This document shows, piece by piece, positions 38,914 through 49,673 of a stretch of 64,000 nucleotides of DNA. The stretch is from positions 248,001 through 312,000 of the forward strand of contig CAVZKY010000031.1 of NCBI GenBank assembly GCA_963775825.1, read 5' to 3'. The position numbers were made by a program, and so were the translations under genes. Origin of the DNA: Bog-532 sp963775825 (GTDB lineage: Bacteria; Actinomycetota; Actinomycetes; Streptosporangiales; Streptosporangiaceae). The first letter of the stretch is position 1. Each line of letters begins with the position of its first letter. A model generated the notes under the pieces. The model saw nothing but the letters and a program-made list of their open reading frames with translations, ran no database searches and was not told the origin of the DNA.

Positions 38914-41900
38914 GTGAGTACGACAGGCAGCCCCTGGGATGACGACGACCGGCCTCCTCGCCGGGTGCGTATCCGCCGGCCCGGTCACGGGGAAGCCTGG
39001 CCTGAGCCGGATTCCCAGCCGCCGCCCGGCGGTCCCGCCTATCCCGATGACGCCGGCTCCCATGACGTCGGCTCCCATGAGCCCGGCCGCGGCCGGGGCA
39101 GCAGCCCGGTGCCGCGGGCCCGGGCTCCGTACGGTCTCGGCGCCGGGCCGGGGGAGCCGCACCAGCCGGGAACTGCGGTCGCGCCCTACGCCGCGGACAC
39201 GGGTGACCCGTATCCGCCGGCGGCCCGTACCCCTCCGTACCGCAGGCCGCCGACCCTTATGGCTCACCGGCCGCAGAACCCTACGGCGTACCGGTGGCCT
39301 ACCCCTACGGCGAACCGTCGGCGGAACCTTACGGCCCGCCGGCCGCGGAACCTTACGGCGGGCCGGCCGCGGAACCCTACGGCGGGCCGGCCGCGGAACC
39401 CTACGGCGCAGCCGGCCGCGGAACCCTACGGCGGGCCGGCCGCGGAACCCTACGGCGCGGCCGGCCGGCGGAACCCTACGGCGGGCCGGCCGCGGAACCC
39501 TACGGCGCGCCGGCCGCGGTGCCCTATGGCCCGCCGGTGGCCTACCCCTACGGCGAACCGTCGGCGGAACCCTACGGCCCGCCGGCCGCGGAACCCTACG
39601 GCCCGCCGGCCGCGGAACCCTATGGCCGGCCAGCCGCGGAACCTTACGGCCGGCCGGCGGCCTACCCCTACGGCCCACCGCCCGGCTACTCCCACGAGCC
39701 GCTGGCGCCCTACCCCGATGAACCGCGAGCCGCCTACTCTTACGGCCCACCGGCGGCCCGCCCCGATGGCCCGCAGGCCGTCGGTCCCAAGGGCCGACCG
39801 GCGGACCCCTATGGGCCTCTGGCGGACCCTTATGGCCGGCCGGCGGACCCCTACGGCCCATCGGCGGGCTACCCCTACGGGCCGCAGCCGGACGACGCGT
39901 ACCGGCCGCAGCCCTCGTACCCTAACGGCGCGCAGGCCGGGTACCCGTACCCGGCCGTGAACCAGGGCGAGCCAGGCGGCTATCCCTACGGGCCGCCCGC
40001 CGGGCCGGCGTACCCGCCAGGCATTCCGGGCCCGGGCCGCCCGGGCGAGCCGCCGGCGGTCTACCCGTACGAACCGGACCTCCGCCCCGCCCCGCCGCGG
40101 GCCCGCTACGAGTCCGGGCTGGAGCCCGGCCTGCCGCGGCCACGATACGGGGAGCCTTACGCGCCGGGAAACGCCCCGGCCGCCCCGCCCCAGCCCTACG
40201 CGCCAGGGAGCGCCCCGCCCCAGCCCTACGCGCCAGGGAGCGCCCCGCCCCAGCCCTACGCGCCAGGGAGCGCCTCGGCCCAGCCGTACCCGCCGGGGAA
40301 CGCCCCGCTTGGCCCGGCTCAGCCCCACGCGCCGGGAAACGCCCCGGCCGGCCTGGCCCAGGCCTACGCGCCGTGGAATGCCCCGGCCCAGCCGTACCCG
40401 CCGCAGACCGCTCCGCCGGGCCCGGCTCAGCCCTATACGCCGGGGAACGTCCCGGCTCAGCCGTACCCGCCGGGGAACGTCTCGCCCGGCCCAGCTCAGC
40501 CCTACGCGCCGTGGAACGCTCCGGCCCCCCCGGCCCAGCCCTACCCGCCGGGGAGCCCGCTGGCCGCGCCGGACAGCCTCGAACCCGGTTACGCGCCGGC
40601 CGGCGAAGCGATCGGGCCGCCCATGGGGGGAGCCGGGCGCCCGCCTGCGTCCCCCACCCGTGGCCCCGGCTACGAGTTCGGCTATCTAGCCGACGCCCCG
40701 CCGCCCGCCCAGGCCGATTTCCTGCCGCCCGATGGCCTGGCCGGCGAGGACGGCGAAGCAGGGCACGGCGTCCCGGCCCGCAGAGCCGACGCCCGGTACA
40801 CCTACGCGCCCCCGTCCGCCGCGCTTCCCGCCGGGCTTCCCACTGGGCCGCCCGGCTCGGGGCCGCCTGGGTTCGAGTTTCCCGGCTCGGGACGGCCCCG
40901 CACCGGGCGGGCGGGCTCGCGGAGGCGACCGCTGGTGGCGCTGCCTGCCGGGACCGCGGCCGGGCCGGGCGCCCGGTCCGGCGCCAGGACGGACGACCGG
41001 GCCGCCACCAGCGCATACGACGACGCGGACGGCCGCGGCCGGCCCGATGAGCAGCGCGGCGGGCTGCGTGCCCTGCGGCCGTTCCGGCTGCCCAGCCGTC
41101 CTGCGGCCAGGAAGACCGCGGACAGCGAGCCCAAGCTTCCCTCGCCGTTCTCCGCGGCCGGCGTCAAGCGCTGGGCGGTGCGCGCGGCGATCCCCATGGT
41201 GTCGATGGTCGTCGTCGGCGTCGCGATCGTCGCGACGGTGGGGGGCCACGGTGCCGCCGGGCCGGACCCCGCAACCTTGTCCGTGGGCTTCCCGCCCGCC
41301 ATGTCGGCCAGCAATGATTTCAGTGCCACCCCCGCTGATCAGGCCCGCGGTATCAGCCAGTCGCTGGCCCAGGTGGCCAGTTCCGGGTCGACGGTCGTGA
41401 CGGCCGGCGCCCAGGCGGGTGCGCGGATCGGCCGGGCCCAGTTCTTCCTGTCCAGTGACGGCGGTAAGACGTGGAGCCTCGGCACCGAGCAGGCGGCAGG
41501 CGGCGGGGACCCGGCGCCCGGGCATCCGGCCACGCTGATCGCCGGCGGCCGGGGCCAGTGGGCGGCCCTGGGTCCCAGCGCCATCTGGACCAGCCACGAC
41601 GGCCGGACCTGGACGCTCGACTCCACCCAGGGCATCGCGCCCATGCGGGGCGGCGATCAGGTGAAGGTGCTGCGCCGGACGGCTACCGGGTTCCTCGCCG
41701 CCGGTGAGAACGTGCCGCCCGGCAACCCGGCGGCGGCCAGCCCAGTCGTCTGGACGTCGGTCAACGGCGTGACCTGGCGGCGGCTCGGCGCGGCCCAGCT
41801 GCATCTGGTCGCCGGAGGCGGGACGGCGGGTGCGCTCACCGCCGCGGCCGCCGACGGTGCGGCCATCGTCGTCTCCGGCGTCATCAGCACTGACAAAGCC

Positions 41901-43478
41901 CAGGGCACCGTGCGCGCGTCCGGGGTCTGGCGCAGCACGAACGGCGGCGCGTCCTGGTCCGCGGTGACCGTCCCGGCCAGCAACGGCGCGACGGGGGCGA
42001 TCGCCGGGCTGGCTGCGACGGCGAATGGGTTCGCGGCCGTCCGCCCGGGCCGGGCCAAGGGCGGGACCAACGCGGTCGTGTTCACCTCTGCCGACGGGAC
42101 CACCTGGAGGTTCGGCGCCGCCGTCATGGGCCAGGGCGGGGCCGGGCTTACCGTGGCCACCGTGGCGGGGGATCCGGCGGGCGCGGTGATCACCGCCACC
42201 AGCGGCGGCAACGTCCTGGCCTTCACCAGCACCAACGGCGCCTCCTGGGCGTCGGCCGGAATTCTCGCCGGCGCCACCGCCGGAGCCGTTTCCGGGGTGG
42301 CCGTCACCACCCGCGGCGCCGTCGTCGCGACCGGCGCCGCCGCCACGGCGCAGCTCGGCCAGCAGCCCGTGCTGACCATCGACAACGCCGGGCGCCTCAC
42401 CTCGGTGAACGTCGCCGGCATCCCCGGTGCCGTCCAGCCTGAGGTCGCGGTGAACGGCATCGCGGCCGATGGCAGCGCTCAGGTGGCCGTGGGCAGCGCG
42501 AACGGCTTCCCGGCGACCTGGTTCTCCGCCGATGCGGGCACCACCTGGTCGCGCGGCACCGCCGCGGCGGCCACCGTGCTGAACCGCCCGGGGCTTCAGG
42601 AGCTATCCGGAGTGGTGCACGGCAACGCCGGCTGGGTCGCGGTCGGCGGCGTGCAGTCAGCAACGGCCCAGCACCCCGTCGTCGTCACCTCGGCCAACAG
42701 CCGGACCTGGCAGGCCGCGGACACGGCGCCGGTCTTCGCGAGCGCGGGCGTCTTCACGGTCGCCGCGGCGGCGGGCCGGGACGGCTACGTCATCGTCGGG
42801 CGGCAGACCGTCGCCGGCCGCACGATCGCCGCCGCCTGGTGGTCCGCCGGCCTGTCCGGCTGGCAGCGCGGCACGGACGCCACGGCCGGCGCGCTGGACG
42901 GGACCGGTACCTCCCGGCAGATGCTCGCGGCCGCCGCGCTCCCGGACGGCTTCCTGGCCGTCGGCTCAGCCGGGAATCGCCCCGCCGCCTGGATCTCCCC
43001 GGCAGGCCGGACCTGGCGAGCGGTGACCCTCAGCCTGCCGGGCAACGCGGTACGGGCCCAGCTCCAGCAGGTGGCCGTCAACGGCCGGCGGATCGTGGCC
43101 GTCGGTATGTCGGCGACCGCGGGCGGCCAGACGGCCCCGTTTACCGCGCTGTCGGTGAACGGGGGCGCCACCTGGACCGAGTCCCTGCTGCCGTCCCCCG
43201 GCGGGGCTACCGCGGTCAACGCGGTCGCCGCGACCGGCTCCGGGTTCACCGCCACCGGGACGGTCGGCGCGGCTGGCCACCAGGACGTCCTCATCTGGAC
43301 GGCCACCGACGGGCTCAACTGGACGACGGCCTCCCCGTCGGTAACCGGCCTCGGCGGTCGGGGCGTGCAGGAGATCACCGCCCTGACCGTGTCCGGCAGG
43401 ACCATGACCGGTGTCGGCTTCGCCGCTTCGCCCGCCAGTGAGACCCCAACCATCTGGCGTTCCCCCATCCGTAGCTAG
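38914..43478 (+). CDS. giant membrane-anchored Pro/Tyr-rich protein with Asp-box repeats (frame breaks in the repeat region)
   Basis: GTG 38914 behind GGGAAAAGG starts STTGSPWDDDDRPPRRVRIR. A break near 39225 leads into about 550 residues of EPYGGPAA, YGPPAA and QPYAPGSAPP repeats, apparently disordered. Two compensating slips at about 39415-39470 give a 20-residue arginine-rich stretch. One membrane helix (IPMVSMVVVGVAIVATVGG, about 41190-41250) follows a basic RWAVRAA, predicting a cytosolic N-terminus. The outer ~740 residues carry at least ten Asp-box-like turns (SSDGGKTWS, SHDGRTWTL, SADGTTWRF, STNGASWAS, SADAGTTWS, SVNGGATWT, TATDGLNWT), implying one or two beta-propellers. It is divergent from kgd. 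Function unknown. Confidence 0.75.
39290..39680. repeat. 24-bp degenerate repeats coding EPYGxPAA
   Basis: About fifteen tandem copies of CCGGCCGCGGAACCCTACGG with variable linkers. Unit length is mostly 24 bp, but one- and two-base differences between 39410 and 39475 shift the frame out and back. Confidence 0.85.
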
Positions 43479-43494
43479 GCCGGCCCGGATTGCC

Positions 43495-43717
43495 CGGAGC
43501 GGGCCTGGCTGGGTGAGGTCGCGTCGGTGCCGCTGGTGCAGGCCTGCAACGATGCCCGCCGCGCCTACCGCAACTGGTTCGATTCGCTCAGCGGGCGGCG
43601 CAAAAGGCCGCCGATCAGGCATTCGAAACCCCGGCGCAAGCACCGCCGCCAGTCAATCCGTCTGACCAGGAACGGGTTCGCGCTGCACGCGGAGCGGCTG
43701 TGCGTGACGAAGGTGAG
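43495..43717 (+). pseudogene. TnpB (IS200/IS605-type OrfB) fragment
   Basis: A 74-codon fragment reading PERAWLGEVASVPLVQACND, ARRAYRNWFDSLSGRRK, RRQSIRLTRNGFALHAERL. This is the N-terminal half of an RNA-guided nuclease TnpB, before the RuvC motifs. The frame is lost at both ends, and it starts only 16 bp after the stop of the giant gene. It differs from the IS607 TnpB at the window's right end, so it comes from another element. Confidence 0.75.
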
Positions 43718-44415
43718 ACATCAGGGCCGAATGGTCGCGTGCGCTGCGGCAGGACCGGAGCCGCGTGTCGGCGCGCCCACTCTGGTAGGACGACGGCTGC
43801 TTTCGGGCGGCGAGGCGCTGACAGTGAAGGTGGGCAGCTATGGACGCCGCACTCCCCCACCATTCAGACCACCTGCATCGGCGGCATTTCGGCTATGGCC
43901 CAGCGGCGGCGACCTTCCTCGATCCAATACCGGATCTCCTTAGGATCGGCTCCAGCGGCACGGCATGGGCCTGCAGCCTGCCGTGCCAGCGGCTCATCAA
44001 GCTGGCCCTCGCTGAAGCCCCCAGGATGCGGCCCGCCGGTAGTAACCATTCGGCCATTGGCATTAGTGAGGCTCCAAGCGAGAGATAACGCCAGCCACCG
44101 TTCGAAAGCTCTTGGGCCGGGCTCCATGGATCTTGTAACGGTTTGGTTGCTGTGGGTTGGTTGCTGGCGGCTCGGTCGTAGTTTGCGGCGGTGCCGGTTG
44201 AGTTCCTGACGGATGATGAGGCGGCGAGACCCTGCCTGCATCGCACGGCTGACCGAACAGCAAACACCCTCTTGCGGCGAGACGATTCCGGCATCGGACT
44301 TCGGCCGAGGCGGCGGGTCGCGTAACTGGGGGTGCGTTGGGAGGTATCAGGCGTAGCGGGCGGCCCTCTGTGAGAGTGGGGCGAACCGGGGCGGCCGGGT
44401 GGCCGCCTACGGGGT
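43718..44415. other. decayed mobile-element region
   Basis: About 700 bp without an intact gene. A minus-strand open stretch (43864 to about 44060) reads DPKEIRYWIEEGRRRWAIAE and looks protein-like but is unrecognised. GC content is lower than in the flanks. A possible Tn3-type transposase start lies at 44191. Confidence 0.5.
44191..44229 (+). pseudogene. possible Tn3-family transposase N-terminus
   Basis: GTG CCG GTT GAG begins VPVEFLTDDEAAR, which matches the start of Tn3-type transposases (DUF4158 region). The frame then loses similarity. Only 13 residues support this. Confidence 0.35.
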
Positions 44416-47261
44416 TTGCAGGCCCGGCGACGGGAGGCGAGCGTTGACTTTTCCGCGGACAGTTGCCGTCTGCTGCGCGCTGGTGGCAGGGGGGTGTTTG
44501 TTGGCCGGGCGGGTGAGCTGGCCGTGCTGGAGGCGGCTGCGGCGGCGGCACGCCGCGGCGAGCCCAAGGTGGTGCTGGTCGAGGGGGAGGCGGGCATCGG
44601 CAAGTCGAGCCTGCTGGCGCGGTTCGCGTCGGGGCTGGCCGGCGCGACGGTGCTGCGGGCCAGCGGCGATGAGGCGGAGCTGTTGCTGCCGTACGGGGTC
44701 GTGGGTCAGCTGGTGGCCAGCGCCCGGGGGGCGGGGGGCGGCCCGCCGGGGTTGCTGGCCGCGGAGCTGAGCGGCGGGGTGGACCCGCTGGCGGTGGGCG
44801 CCGACCTGGTGGTGTGGCTGGGCCAGTTCCACGACGGGATGGTGCTGGCGGTGATCGATGACCTGCAGTGGGCGGATGGGCCGTCGGCGCGGGCGTTGCT
44901 GTTCGCGCTGCGCCGTCTGCAGGCCGATCAGGTGCTGGTGGTGGTGTCGGCCCGCCCGGGGGAGCTGTCCCGGCTGGGCGAGGGCTGGCAGCGTTTCCTG
45001 GCCGGGGACCACCGGGCGGGCCGGGTCCGCCTGGGCGGCCTGGGGCCCGAGGATGTGGTGGCGCTGGGCCGGGCGCTGGGGGCGGGGGAGTTGCCGCGCC
45101 GCGCCGTCGGCCGTCTGCTCGAGGAGACGGGCGGTAACCCGTTGTATTGCCGGGCGGTGCTGGAAGAGGCCGGGGCCGAGGGCCTTGACCTGGCCGGCGG
45201 GGCGCTGCGGGTGCCGCGGTCGCTGGCCGGGGTGGTGCTGTTGCGGGTGGGCGCGCTGAGCCCGGCGGCCCGGGAGCTGGTGGCGGCGGCGGCGGTGCTG
45301 GGCCACCACTGCGAGCTGGCGGCGGCGGCCGCGCTGGCGGGCCTGGGTGATCCGCTGCCGGCGCTGGGGGAGGCGGTGGCGGCGGGGATCTTGGTCGAGC
45401 AGCCGGGCGGGGCCGGGGCCGGGATCGGGTTCAGCCACCTGCTGGTGCAGCGGGCCGTCTACGGCGATCTGAGCCCGGCCCGGCGGCGCCGGTTGCACGA
45501 GCGGGCGGCGGGCCTGGTGGACCGGGACCGGGCGCTGGGGCACCGGGTGGCGGCGGCGGTCGGCCCGGACGACGGGCTGGCCGGCGAGCTGGAGGCGGCC
45601 GGCCGGGAGAGCCCGCCGCCTGGGCCGGACGGCGCAGGCGGCGGCCTGGCTGGCGCAGGCGGCGGCGGCTCAGCAGCGAGCCGGAGGCGGCCGATCGCCG
45701 CCTGCTGGACGCGCTGGAGATCCTGGTCACCTACGGCGAGGTGGCCGAGGCGGAGGTCCTTGCCGCCCGGGTGGCGGCCGCCGGGCCGGGCGCGCGGCGC
45801 AGCTGGCTGCTGGGCGCGCTGGATTTCCTCGCCGGCCGGGCCGCCGCGGCCGAGGCCCGGCTGCTGGAGGCGTGGCAGACCCACGACCCGGCCCGGGACG
45901 CGTCCGTGGGCGCCGCGGCCGCCTCCCAGCTGGCGGTGTTGTGCCTGGTCGCGGGCCGGATCCCGGAGGCGATCGAATGGGGCGAGCGGGCGGCCGCGGC
46001 CGGCGCCGCCCCGGCCGCCGTGCGCCACCAGGCCCTGGGCGTGCTGGCGATCGCCCTTTTTGCCGATGGGCGGGGACCCGAGGGCCTGGCCCGGCTGGCG
46101 TTCCTGCCCGCCGCCCCCGCCGAGGTGCCGCGGGAGGACACCGACACGCTCGTGCTGCGGGGCATGGCCAGGGTCTTGGCCGAGGACCTGGCCGGGGCGG
46201 TCGCCGACCTTTCCACCGCGGCGGCGAGGCTGCGGGCCGGTGTCCCGCTGCGCACCGCCAGCCAGTGCCTGAGCTACCTGGCGGGCGCCGAGTACCGCCT
46301 CGGATCCTGGGACGACGCCGTGGTGCACGCCGAGCTGGCCGTCTCGCTCGCCCAGGACGCCGACCGGGTGTGGGACTTCGGCTTGGTGCACAGTGTCGCC
46401 GCTGTTGTTCCCGCGCTGCGCGGCGACTGGGAGGTGGCCAGCGCGCACGTCCGGATGGCCACCGAGGCCGCCCAGGCCGCCGGCGACCCGGGGGCGATCG
46501 GCGCGGCCGCCATCGCCCGGGCGTTCCTGGCCATGGCCCGGGGCGATCTGGAGGGCGTCGTCGACGCCGCCGCGGCCGTGCGCGCCACGGGCAGGGCGGA
46601 GTTCCTGAGCCCTGGCTGCCGCTACGACTGGCGGTCCCTCGAGATCGACGCCCTGATCGGCCTGGGCCGCCTCGGCCAGGCCGAAACGGCGCTGGCCGAG
46701 CTGGAGGCGGCCTGTCACCGGCCGGCCCGGCGTCGGCCCTGGTGGCCGCCGCCCGGCTGCGCGGCGACCTGGCCACCGCGGCCGGGCACCAGGCCGCCGC
46801 CGCGGCGGCGTTCGAGACCGCCTGGCGCCGCGCCCAGGGCCTGCGGGTGCCGCTGGCACTGGCCCAGCTGGAGATCTCCGACGCCCGCCGGCTGCGCGCC
46901 GCCGGCCAGCCGCAGGCAGGCGGTCGCCCGGCTGCGCTCGGCCCGGCAGCGCCTGATCACCCTGGGCGCCCGGCCCTACCTGCAGGTCTGCGACCGGGAG
47001 CTGGCCGCCGCCGGCGCGCCCGTGGGACCAGAAACCGCACCCGCCTTCGTCGGTCTCACCCCGGCCGAGCAGGCGGTGGCCCGCCTGGTCGCCACCGGCC
47101 GCTCCAACCGGCAAACCGCGGCCGAGCTGTACGTCAGCGTCAAGACCGTCGAGTTCCACCTCGGGCACATCTTCGACAAGCTCGGCATCCGATCCCGCAA
47201 AGACCTCATCACCCGCATCGGCGCCCCGCCGCCTCAGCCAGCAGGAAACCCAGGGTTATAG
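44416..47261 (+). pseudogene. LAL-type LuxR transcriptional activator, multiple frame breaks
   Basis: The N-terminal AAA domain has Walker A VEGEAGIGKSSLLARFASG and Walker B MVLAVIDDLQWADG, plus RLLEETGGNPLYCRAVLEE. A TPR-like middle follows (WDDAVVHAELAVSLAQDADR), and a C-terminal LuxR HTH reads LTPAEQAVARLVATGRSNRQ, TAAELYVSVKTVEFHLGHIF. The frame changes at about 45610-45635, 45680, 46720 and 46915. Restored length would be about 940 aa, normal for the family. With four breaks it is either a pseudogene or a badly sequenced GC-rich tract. Confidence 0.75.
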
Positions 47262-47778
47262 CCAGGGGCCGACCCCAGCGACACGGCGTCAGCGGCCGGC
47301 CGAGGATGGCCGCATGAACGTCACCTACGGGGCCGACTACTCCGCCAGCGAGCTGTCACCGTCCGAACTGGACGGCTTCACCGACTACGACATCCGCTTC
47401 CTGATCCGCTACATCGGGTGGCCGGACAACCCGAAATGCATCTCGCACTACCCCGGCGCTTACCACGCGCACGTCAACGCCGGGCGGATGGTGCTGCTGG
47501 TCGCCGAGCAGGGCACCGGCGACCCGGCAGGCGGCTTCGGCGGCGGCGCGGCGATGGCCCAGCGGGCGCTGAACGACGCACGCTCGGTCGGCTACCCGGC
47601 CAGCCTGCCGATCTTCTGCTGGTCGCACAGCGCCTCGGGGATGGACCTGCATTGGAACGAAAACCCGCGATTAGCGGCGCGAGGTAAGCCCAGCACAAGG
47701 GCCGATTAACACCAGCCACCTAGGGCTGTAACTAGGGGCCGACCCTAGCGACACGGGTCAGCGGCCAGCCGAGGATGA
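47252..47778. repeat. duplicated ~57-bp leader (47252-47308 and 47722-47778)
   Basis: Both copies contain AGGGGCCGACCC(C/T)AGCGACACGG, then GTCAGCGGCC(G/A)GCCGAGGATG. Overall identity is roughly 85-90 %. The first copy directly precedes the DUF1906 gene; the second begins 13 bp after its stop and precedes the region before the repeat-protein gene. Confidence 0.8.
47314..47709 (+). CDS. truncated DUF1906 (glycoside-hydrolase-like) protein
   Basis: 131 aa. GADYSASELSPSELDGFTDY, IRYIGWPDNPKCISHYPGAY, AGRMVLLVAEQGTGDPAGGF and AQRALNDARSVGYPASLPIF follow the first half of the DUF1906 (Rv2525c-like) barrel. The expected continuation (a YFAVD-type strand and about 90 more residues) is replaced by an unrelated tail. 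No signal peptide. Likely a remnant of a larger exported protein. Confidence 0.65.
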   Translation: MNVTYGADYSASELSPSELDGFTDYDIRFLIRYIGWPDNPKCISHYPGAYHAHVNAGRMVLLVAEQGTGDPAGGFGGGAAMAQRALNDARSVGYPASLPIFCWSHSASGMDLHWNENPRLAARGKPSTRAD

Positions 47779-48363
47779 GTTTGAGCCGCATGGGCGCAGA
47801 GCGCGCCGAACCCGTCCGTGTCCGAGCAAAGGTAAGCGGCCGGGTGGCCATAAAACTGCGGCGCTGATCCGCCAGGATCAGCATGCACGGGAGCGGGGGC
47901 AATACGCCATGACAGATGCCATCTCCTCGGTCACTAGCGCTATCGCGACGTTCTTCGCGCAGCGGATGCCGCTGTCATCAGGATCCGGGGCGGCGGGAAA
48001 TCGAACGGCAGCGATAACGGGAGCAGGCAGATAGGTAAGGGCGGAGGCCCCGTCTAGCCCATGGTGCAGGGCCACGGACCCCTGTATCAGCGGAGAGGAG
48101 ACCTCCTCCTATGTCCAGGGGAAGTCCGAGCCTCATAACTGGGACAAACCACACGCTAGCTGAAACCTGCAACAACCGTCCGGCATCACTGCAGCTCAGG
48201 GGGACGGGTCGGCCCGTCCGATTTACGGCTCCCTGCTGCAGCAATGACGCCGCTATTAAGGGGGCCTCAATCGCGGCAGGGATTCGTCCCATCGTCGAGC
48301 TGTTGCTCGCAACAATAGATAGATAAGAGATACGACCACGTCATTCGGAAGGGATAACAAATC
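47710..48363. other. 650-bp stretch without a supported gene
   Basis: It contains the second leader copy and a moderately AT-richer tract. A short frame ends AAIKGASIAAGIRPIVELLL near 48326 but has no recognised relatives. The repeat-protein gene is preceded by GAAGGGATAACAAATC, with a plausible ribosome-binding site. Confidence 0.4.
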
Positions 48364-49264
48364 ATGACCTGGACCAGCAGCGACGGTGCCAACAGCATCG
48401 GTGTCTACCGTCCGCCGGGGACCCCTTCAACAATACAACTGGGGACCAGTGGCTCCTTCGAAATGAGATGTCGGCGGGAGTCCCCGACATCGAGTTCGCT
48501 TACGGCGGCCTGGCGACATCCCGGTCGTCGGGAACTGGACTGGCAGCGCAGGGCCCAGTATCGGTGTCTACCGTCCGCCGGGGACCCCTTTCAACAATAC
48601 GACTGGGGGCCAGTGGCTCCTTCGGAATAGCAATTCGGCGGGAGTCCCCGACATCGAGTTCGCTTACGGCGGTCCTGGCGACATCCCGGTCGTCGGGGAC
48701 TGGACTGGCCGCGGGATTGCCACTATCGGTGTCTACCGTCCGCCGGGGACCCCTTTCAACAATACGACTGGGGGCCAGTGGCTCCTTCGGAATAGCAATT
48801 CGGCGGGAGTCCCCGACATCGAGTTCGCTTACGGCGGCCCTGGCGACATCCCGGTCGTCGGGGACTGGACTGGCGGCAGTCCTGGGGATCCGGACCACAC
48901 GAATGGGGTAACTATCGGTGTCTACCGTCCGCCGGGGACCCCCTTCAACAATACGACTGGGGGCCAGTGGCTCCTTCGGAATAGCAATTGGGCGGGAGTG
49001 CCCGACATCGAGTTCGCTTACGGCGGCCCAGGCGACATCCCGATCGTTGGGGCCTGGACTGGCCCAATCCCCGACGGCCTGATGCCGACCACCATCGGTG
49101 TCTACCGTCCGCCGGGGACCCCTTTCAACAATACGACTGGGGGCCAGTGGCTCCTTCGGAATAGCAATTCGGCGGGAGCCCCCGACATCGAGTTCGCTTA
49201 CGGCGGTCCTGGCGACATCCCGGTCGTCGCCGAGCAGATTTATTACCTAGTCAACATCCCCTAG
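48364..49264 (+). pseudogene. FG-GAP/VCBS-like 'GDIPVVGDW' repeat protein, frame-broken
   Basis: Five repeats of about 165-189 bp start with GTGTCTACCGTCCGCCGGGG at 48401, 48564, 48729, 48918 and 49098. Each codes for TIGVYRPPGTPFNNTTGGQW, LLRNSNSAGVPDIEFAYGGP and GDIPVVGDWTG, a beta-propeller-type repeat. Single-base losses near 48427 (CCCTT for CCCTTT) and 48509 (GGCCTGG for GGCCCTGG) put the early repeats out of frame; the last two read through to TAG 49262-49264. These repeats often follow DUF1906 domains, so this may be the separated C-terminus of the preceding remnant. Confidence 0.75.
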
Positions 49265-49367
49265 TGCACCCTGGTGTTCGGGCATAGCTAAAGTCCAAGG
49301 CCATGAAGTTAACGCATAGCTTCCGGCCGCAAGCGGTTTGAGTGATCGTGTAAGTCACTGGACAGCA

Positions 49368-49429
49368 GCAGCGGAGCTCCGGTTGAAGGGCTTTCGACCA
49401 AGATCGTTCTTCTGGAGGAGCTCCGCTGC
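49368..49429. terminator. 13-bp inverted repeat at the IS4-type left end
   Basis: GCAGCGGAGCTCC (49368-49380) and GGAGCTCCGCTGC (49417-49429) are perfectly complementary around a 36-base loop, just before the transposase start. It could be a hairpin limiting read-through into the transposase or a terminator of the repeat gene. Confidence 0.55.
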
Positions 49430-49440
49430 CTGGACCGTGT

Positions 49441-49673
49441 GTCATCACGCGTGAAGTCGTGGTAGCCGAAGCGGTATTCGCGCCGGGCACCTGGGCGAAC
49501 TGACCCAGATCGTTCCGTTCGAGATGGTCGATGCGGTCCTGGCCGACTCCGGCGGCACCCAGCACCGGCTGCGCAAACTGCTCGCCCGCGTAGTGATCTA
49601 CGTGCTGCTGGCCGGCGCCTTAGTCGAGCAGATCGGCTACCCGGCGGTCTGGCGGAAACCCACCGGCCCGCTT
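49441..49673 (+). pseudogene. IS4-type transposase N-terminal fragment
   Basis: VITREVVVAEAVFAPG, then after a one-base loss near 49490 HLGELTQIVPFEMVDAVLAD, HRLRKLLARVVIYVLLAGAL and EQIGYPAVWRKPTGPL. This is the IS4 transposase N-terminal domain. The DDE core is absent and the sequence joins a different gene near 49670. Confidence 0.75.
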
